From NCBI GenBank assembly GCA_913043285.1, contig CAJWML010000002.1, positions 310,001 through 374,000 of the forward strand: a DNA stretch of 64,000 nucleotides. Reading direction: 5' to 3'. The position numbers were made by a program, and so were the translations under genes. Within the stretch, counting starts at the first letter, position 1, and every line of letters begins with the position of its first letter. Source of the DNA: CAKZNE01 sp002695025 (GTDB taxonomy: Bacteria > Bacteroidota > Bacteroidia > Flavobacteriales > Schleiferiaceae). Positions 60,701 through 64,000 of this stretch are shown here, in pieces. Below the pieces are notes generated by a model. That model had not been told where the DNA came from. It worked only from the letters and a program-made list of their open reading frames with translations, and searched no databases.

Positions 60701-63700
60701 CAGGAGATTGAGGACTTGTACGTGAGGTTCCACGGAAACGGTAGCTCTGTGGTAGGTTTGTTTAATGATGGAACTATGGATAAATATGATGTGTTCCGTT
60801 CAGCGTATCTCTTCTACCGTGACCTTGGATTTTATGCGGAGTTTAAAGGCAACTGCTCTGGTCTGCCTTTTGAGAATGGTGATGAAGTGCCTGGTCTTGA
60901 ACCGGATGTATATGGAGATGAATTTCACGAATACAAGATTCGTTTTCCACGAAAACCTATAATGGATGCTTACCTCGATAATGGGGTAGAAGGACTACAG
61001 ATGTTGGCTTATGATGCTTATAACTCTGCGAGTCCTCCGGAAGTAAGTCCTTATGATAAGGAATGTGTGTGTACTCAGGTAAACACTTTTCTCATCCAGA
61101 ATGGTTATATCGCACCAGGTGAGTCTATTGCTGACCTTACCGTAACCAGTAGTATAGCTACGGAGCTTTCTCAACGCTTCGGTATGACCATAACTGTATC
61201 CAACATTAGCGCCTGGAAAAGTGAATGCTCAAGTTCAGGTGTTGGAGAAGGAATAAAGCCGTTGTTAAAAGACCAGAATTTTCCCGTAGCCTGGCTATGT
61301 GGAACCATTGGTAGCAAAGATTGTAGTTGTGCCCAATTGTTAAACCTGATTAATTCTGCCCTGGAGGAACCCGTATCCACTTTGGAAGAAGTTAATATCG
61401 ATGAGGCGCTGGTGGCACATTTGCAAGTAGAATTTGGTGACAACAGTATTACCGAAGGGGATATCGCGGCCTGGATTGACAATTGTATTCAAGAGAACGG
61501 TTCCTTATTATCGGCTGTAAATATGGTTTACTCCAATAATTATCCACCCACCCTTTTCTGTTATTCCGAAGCATCCAAGACCTGCACTTGTGATGAAATT
61601 GTATCCTTTGCCATAGCCCATAATGCCCTGAGCGAAAGTGATGGTGGTGGTGGGATGCTCCAGGACGCTGATCCTTCTATGATAGTGGATGCATTGCAGA
61701 TGGAGGGCTATAACGATATCACCGAAACAGATGTGCTTACCTGGGCTGATGCCTGCAGTGATAATAATACATATAGCCTGAATGAACTGATCATTTATCA
61801 CAAATTACCTCACTTATTCGTATGTCTTGACTCTGAGGTTAGTGACCTGGATCCAGGGAGCAATGATATTTGTGATGCAGTACAGGCACAAAATCTTCTG
61901 AAATGGCAGGAAGAAGTCAACAGGCTGGCAGATTCACTGGCCGATGTTTATCTGGCTTTATATTACCAGTACGCTATAAGTAACGTCAATGAAACCTTTA
62001 CGGACAGTTATTCCCTCAATGAGTATCACTATACGTTATTTTATTATGACCAGGCCGGGAATTTGGTTAGTACGGTTCCTCCTTTAGGAGTACAAATCCT
62101 GGATCAGTCTCAGCAGAATGCCGCAAATGCTTTCCGTAAAAATGGTACAGGAAGTTTTGTGCATCCAACACATACTTATAAAACCTTCTATAATTATAAC
62201 AGCCTGGGCAATCTCACCTGGCAAAAGTCACCGGATGCTGGAGAAACCTATTATTGGTATGATAACTTAGGAAGGGTTATTCTGTCTCAGAATGATGAAC
62301 AGGCTCTTAGTAATCAATACTCCTATAGTATTTATGATGCGTTGGGCCGCGTGTCTGAGAGTGGGCAGATTGATAAATCGGGATATACTTTTTCCGGAAC
62401 GGGAACCGTATATGAGCAACTTTACGAGATATGCGCTACACCAGCCACTTTTCAAAGCTTTATAGCCAGTGGCAACAGGGATCAGATAACCTTTAATTAT
62501 TATGACAATGTTATATCCAGTTACATCAGTCTTAACTTTGGTGGTTCCGGTCCCCGTTTTCTGAAAAACCGGGTAGCCTCGTCCCTATATATCCCTGGTC
62601 CCATAAGTGGGGCGCCTTATGCCCACAATCCCGTATCAGGTACTCTTAACAATTACCTGAATGGCTACCATAATGCTATCCATTACAGCTATGATATTCA
62701 TGGAAACGTAGAAACCGTGTTGCGTGATATAGTGGAGCTTAGCCGAAATGGAGGGCGGCTTTTCCGGATAGATTATGAATATGACATTCTCACCGGAAAT
62801 GTAAACCAGGTAGCTTATCAGCCGGGTTTATGGGATTGTTTCTATCAACGCTATTTCTATGATGCCGAAAACAAGCTTACTGAAGTGCAAAGTAGCCGGG
62901 ATGGGGAAATATGGGATAATGATGCTAAATATTTTTACTATCCGCACGGACCGATATCTCGTACTGAAATAGGAGGGGAGCAGAAGGTGCAGGGTCAGGA
63001 TTACGCATACACCATAATGTCATGGCTTAAAGGTGTGAATAGTGATGTACTGGACGAAAACCGCGATATGGGAAAAGACGGTAATGAGAATATAAGTAGT
63101 AACCTGAATAAGCGATTTGGGCAAGATGCCATGGGTTATAGTCTCCACTTTTTCAATAATGATGGCCTGGCAGCAAAAGATTATAAATCTGTTGGAAGTA
63201 CAAATTTTCTTCTCGGTCTTAATCAGTCCAACTATAGTACTTTAGGTAAACCTCTGTATAATGGTAATATCTCACGGGTAAATACGGCTCTTAAGGATAA
63301 CAATGAAAATGAGATCCCGGTAAACGGCATGGCTTATTACTATGACCAGCTCAACCGTTTAAAAAGAGGGCGCTCCTTTTTAGGTAATCCTGATCAGCTT
63401 AGGGCTGATGGTGACTTTTCTTCTACCTCGCCCTCGGCCAAATATAAAACCCTGTTCACTTATGATTTTAACGGTAATATTAAAGAGCTGGATCGTTTTG
63501 ATGAAAGTGGAACCCAGATGGATGACCTGACCTATACCTATGATGTAGGTAATGAAAAGAATCAACTGTTGCGGGTTCAGGACCTGGCCGGTTTTCATAA
63601 TAAAGGTGATCTTTCCACCCAGGCCGCAAATAATTACGATTACAATGAAATTGGAAATCTGATCCGTGATGATGCAGAAAACATTACCAATATTGAGTGG

Positions 63701-64000
63701 ACAGTAGATGGTAAAATCAAGGCTATACAATACAGCAGTACTAAACCTGATTTGGAATTCCAGTATGATCCGCAGGGAAACAGGATTATGAAAATCCTGA
63801 AAACCAAGACGGGTACTACCATAAATAATGCTAATTACTGGGAATATTACCACTATATAAATGATGCTGCCGGAAACCCGTTAGCTATCTACAAAGAGAG
63901 CTTTATCAACGGTAGCTGCCTTAGTAGTAAGCTGGAAATAGAAGATATGCCTATTTATGGTTCTTCACGTATGGGAACCTTTTCAAAACCCGGTGTTAAA
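57722..64000 (+). CDS. RHS repeat protein, runs off the right edge
   Basis: Open for 2093 codons with no stop to the window end; the ATG overlaps the preceding stop. Signal peptide (LLLIVAFIGFLQSADG). The first 1400 residues include a beta-rich fibronectin-like region and Cys-rich stretches. From about codon 1480 there are YD/RHS repeats (YYWYDNLGRVILSQNDEQ, YDALGRVSESGQID), and the last codons read MPIYGSSRMGTF, which immediately precedes the RHS core in such proteins. The RHS core and any variable C-terminal toxin lie beyond the window. It is the last visible gene of the operon that starts at 49735. Confidence 0.85.
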   Translation, partial: MKTLHKLLLIVAFIGFLQSADGAKETSVGILKAPQINSSNGLNTKDQYYDYMVANPSGSATPWTQQFCIKGSKGIVSLEIDSDGDYLGNTWWVKVPYSVTFYNAGGTVAATESGTLEVRYDQGSKITDLKDYVVYEPVSGASNQFLRAVVGIGSVTKSSNLASIPSNVLLKMELEVERQYTLGSSSPVVTVSNYSTLTATNYGLGYTGSLDYLLLNWSYLQGAEYYDLEYLFVDIGSKDETDAFDYDFRNATRVNLSENRYKLPLAYPKGWILYRVRGVGYDCNGNHTYGTWSSYSSGSATGVLRTSATNFPLVPSGTGQAQIVGWHGTEGALNWLHQTQFGEGAKRNSSLTFFDGSNRSRQSLLELSTSSRLIASQTLYDFQGRPAVDVLPVPIDHNGLKYYGPLNYYSSGTPFGRNHFDLNLGYPAMNSTYGNGAAKYYSPSNPDATDPTLANLPNAEGYPYIQKRFLNDGTNRLKAKSSPGPNHKINSNHELRVMYGTPGSQNELDRLFGNNVGYAEYYTKEIITDANGVGAVVYKDMAGRVIATGLAGGSNPNLSDVDFAPAADAISANMLNNTLSLNQELITKKKFLISSNRTDTYTYTFPAISFSPSGSTNPCLSGFTSKPVKFDLSIQIYDEDGQPIGLGGNFANGVELTNLTSGQYNSASISFSGGFSPGTYTLVKKLSINQAAAESYRNQVKAHIINNAASCGLVDPVSQADCSCSSLCAQAVIYDQGWRIAGLDGTFPSMNDAIAACEELCENPLEEDGPRDECDMLREAMLLDVSPDGQYFDNLPYKFTRNSNGVLEENNPGQNGYNPDEWLETLPFETLVFIGGNNSTVDVSLENIRSLWEDSFAETLLPYHPEYCALQFYCDQVCLDPPSPMDLDGKDYNYIMLHQTVYNPLNLNQVTSTADPSQYQPHPKRSGSGFTLYGTNPELDHALIIGCGGNSTIASDVEEYLRNYLDFGSGNIHSIWYFLEDPDDIALGGLSVPQEIEDLYVRFHGNGSSVVGLFNDGTMDKYDVFRSAYLFYRDLGFYAEFKGNCSGLPFENGDEVPGLEPDVYGDEFHEYKIRFPRKPIMDAYLDNGVEGLQMLAYDAYNSASPPEVSPYDKECVCTQVNTFLIQNGYIAPGESIADLTVTSSIATELSQRFGMTITVSNISAWKSECSSSGVGEGIKPLLKDQNFPVAWLCGTIGSKDCSCAQLLNLINSALEEPVSTLEEVNIDEALVAHLQVEFGDNSITEGDIAAWIDNCIQENGSLLSAVNMVYSNNYPPTLFCYSEASKTCTCDEIVSFAIAHNALSESDGGGGMLQDADPSMIVDALQMEGYNDITETDVLTWADACSDNNTYSLNELIIYHKLPHLFVCLDSEVSDLDPGSNDICDAVQAQNLLKWQEEVNRLADSLADVYLALYYQYAISNVNETFTDSYSLNEYHYTLFYYDQAGNLVSTVPPLGVQILDQSQQNAANAFRKNGTGSFVHPTHTYKTFYNYNSLGNLTWQKSPDAGETYYWYDNLGRVILSQNDEQALSNQYSYSIYDALGRVSESGQIDKSGYTFSGTGTVYEQLYEICATPATFQSFIASGNRDQITFNYYDNVISSYISLNFGGSGPRFLKNRVASSLYIPGPISGAPYAHNPVSGTLNNYLNGYHNAIHYSYDIHGNVETVLRDIVELSRNGGRLFRIDYEYDILTGNVNQVAYQPGLWDCFYQRYFYDAENKLTEVQSSRDGEIWDNDAKYFYYPHGPISRTEIGGEQKVQGQDYAYTIMSWLKGVNSDVLDENRDMGKDGNENISSNLNKRFGQDAMGYSLHFFNNDGLAAKDYKSVGSTNFLLGLNQSNYSTLGKPLYNGNISRVNTALKDNNENEIPVNGMAYYYDQLNRLKRGRSFLGNPDQLRADGDFSSTSPSAKYKTLFTYDFNGNIKELDRFDESGTQMDDLTYTYDVGNEKNQLLRVQDLAGFHNKGDLSTQAANNYDYNEIGNLIRDDAENITNIEWTVDGKIKAIQYSSTKPDLEFQYDPQGNRIMKILKTKTGTTINNANYWEYYHYINDAAGNPLAIYKESFINGSCLSSKLEIEDMPIYGSSRMGTFSKPGVK

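Noticed and set aside
1..64000. CRISPR arrays, prophage genes or transposases
   Set aside because: No regularly spaced direct repeats, capsid, terminase, integrase or transposase frames were seen anywhere in the window.

Overview
The window looks like a chromosome segment from a member of the Bacteroidota, probably a free-living or marine type. The reasons are moderate GC, starts without a clear Shine-Dalgarno, NarL/HisKA_3 two-component genes, TonB-like and OmpH-like proteins, huge RHS/YD proteins of the Bacteroidota kind, a fused OtsA-OtsB, and a tRNA-like gene with no encoded CCA. I cannot name the genus.

Region 1 (1-9300, mostly minus strand) is a putative peptide-modification operon. 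A 898-residue protein ends in a 152-residue tail carrying 13 His-X-Asp motifs (encoded by 5571-6026). One base after its stop comes a radical SAM/SPASM maturase, then a Cys-rich protein of unknown role, then an HExxH protein of the kind NCBI calls putative peptide beta-hydroxylases. A cytosolic-looking phospholipase C family protein follows. I read this as a candidate RiPP-like system acting on a giant substrate rather than on a short precursor.

Region 2 (9200-16700) and region 4 (31750-38100) carry paralogous four-gene cassettes in the same order: a protein of about 250 residues ending in CPPxC, a seven-helix membrane protein, a one-helix HisKA_3 kinase and a NarL-type regulator. A third, orphan CPPxC protein lies beside the second cassette. 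On the opposite strand next to the cassettes are small beta-rich proteins without signal peptides. Four of these genes, and a lipoprotein gene at 8607, share a 5' leader: a hairpin, an ACCGAAAAGC core and GAGTAGG placed 17-23 nt before the start codon. The hairpin arms differ in sequence but stay paired, so I treat it as a structured cis-acting RNA.

Region 3 (17100-27900) is RNA repair and NAD-linked biology. A WYL regulator fused to a phytanoyl-CoA-dioxygenase-like domain is divergent from a non-coding stretch of about 850 nt full of tRNA mimicry. This includes a circularly permuted tRNA whose acceptor stem is closed by a GUAA tetraloop and which is open at the anticodon loop. Slipin, RtcB ligase and two RlaP-type nucleotidyltransferases follow. 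Next comes an SPFH / NAD-kinase-like / NrtR-type NUDIX group with three GCGT-N7-ACGC operators.

Region 5 (38200-49000) is central metabolism and signalling: a GH15 enzyme, trehalose synthesis (OtsA-OtsB fusion), PEP carboxylase, a PrsW-like membrane protease and a TPR hybrid kinase. Region 6 (49343-64000) is an export-type operon whose genes overlap by 4-11 nt (OmpH-like, lipoprotein, 2090-residue secreted protein, LolA-like, RHS protein). The last gene runs off the right edge.
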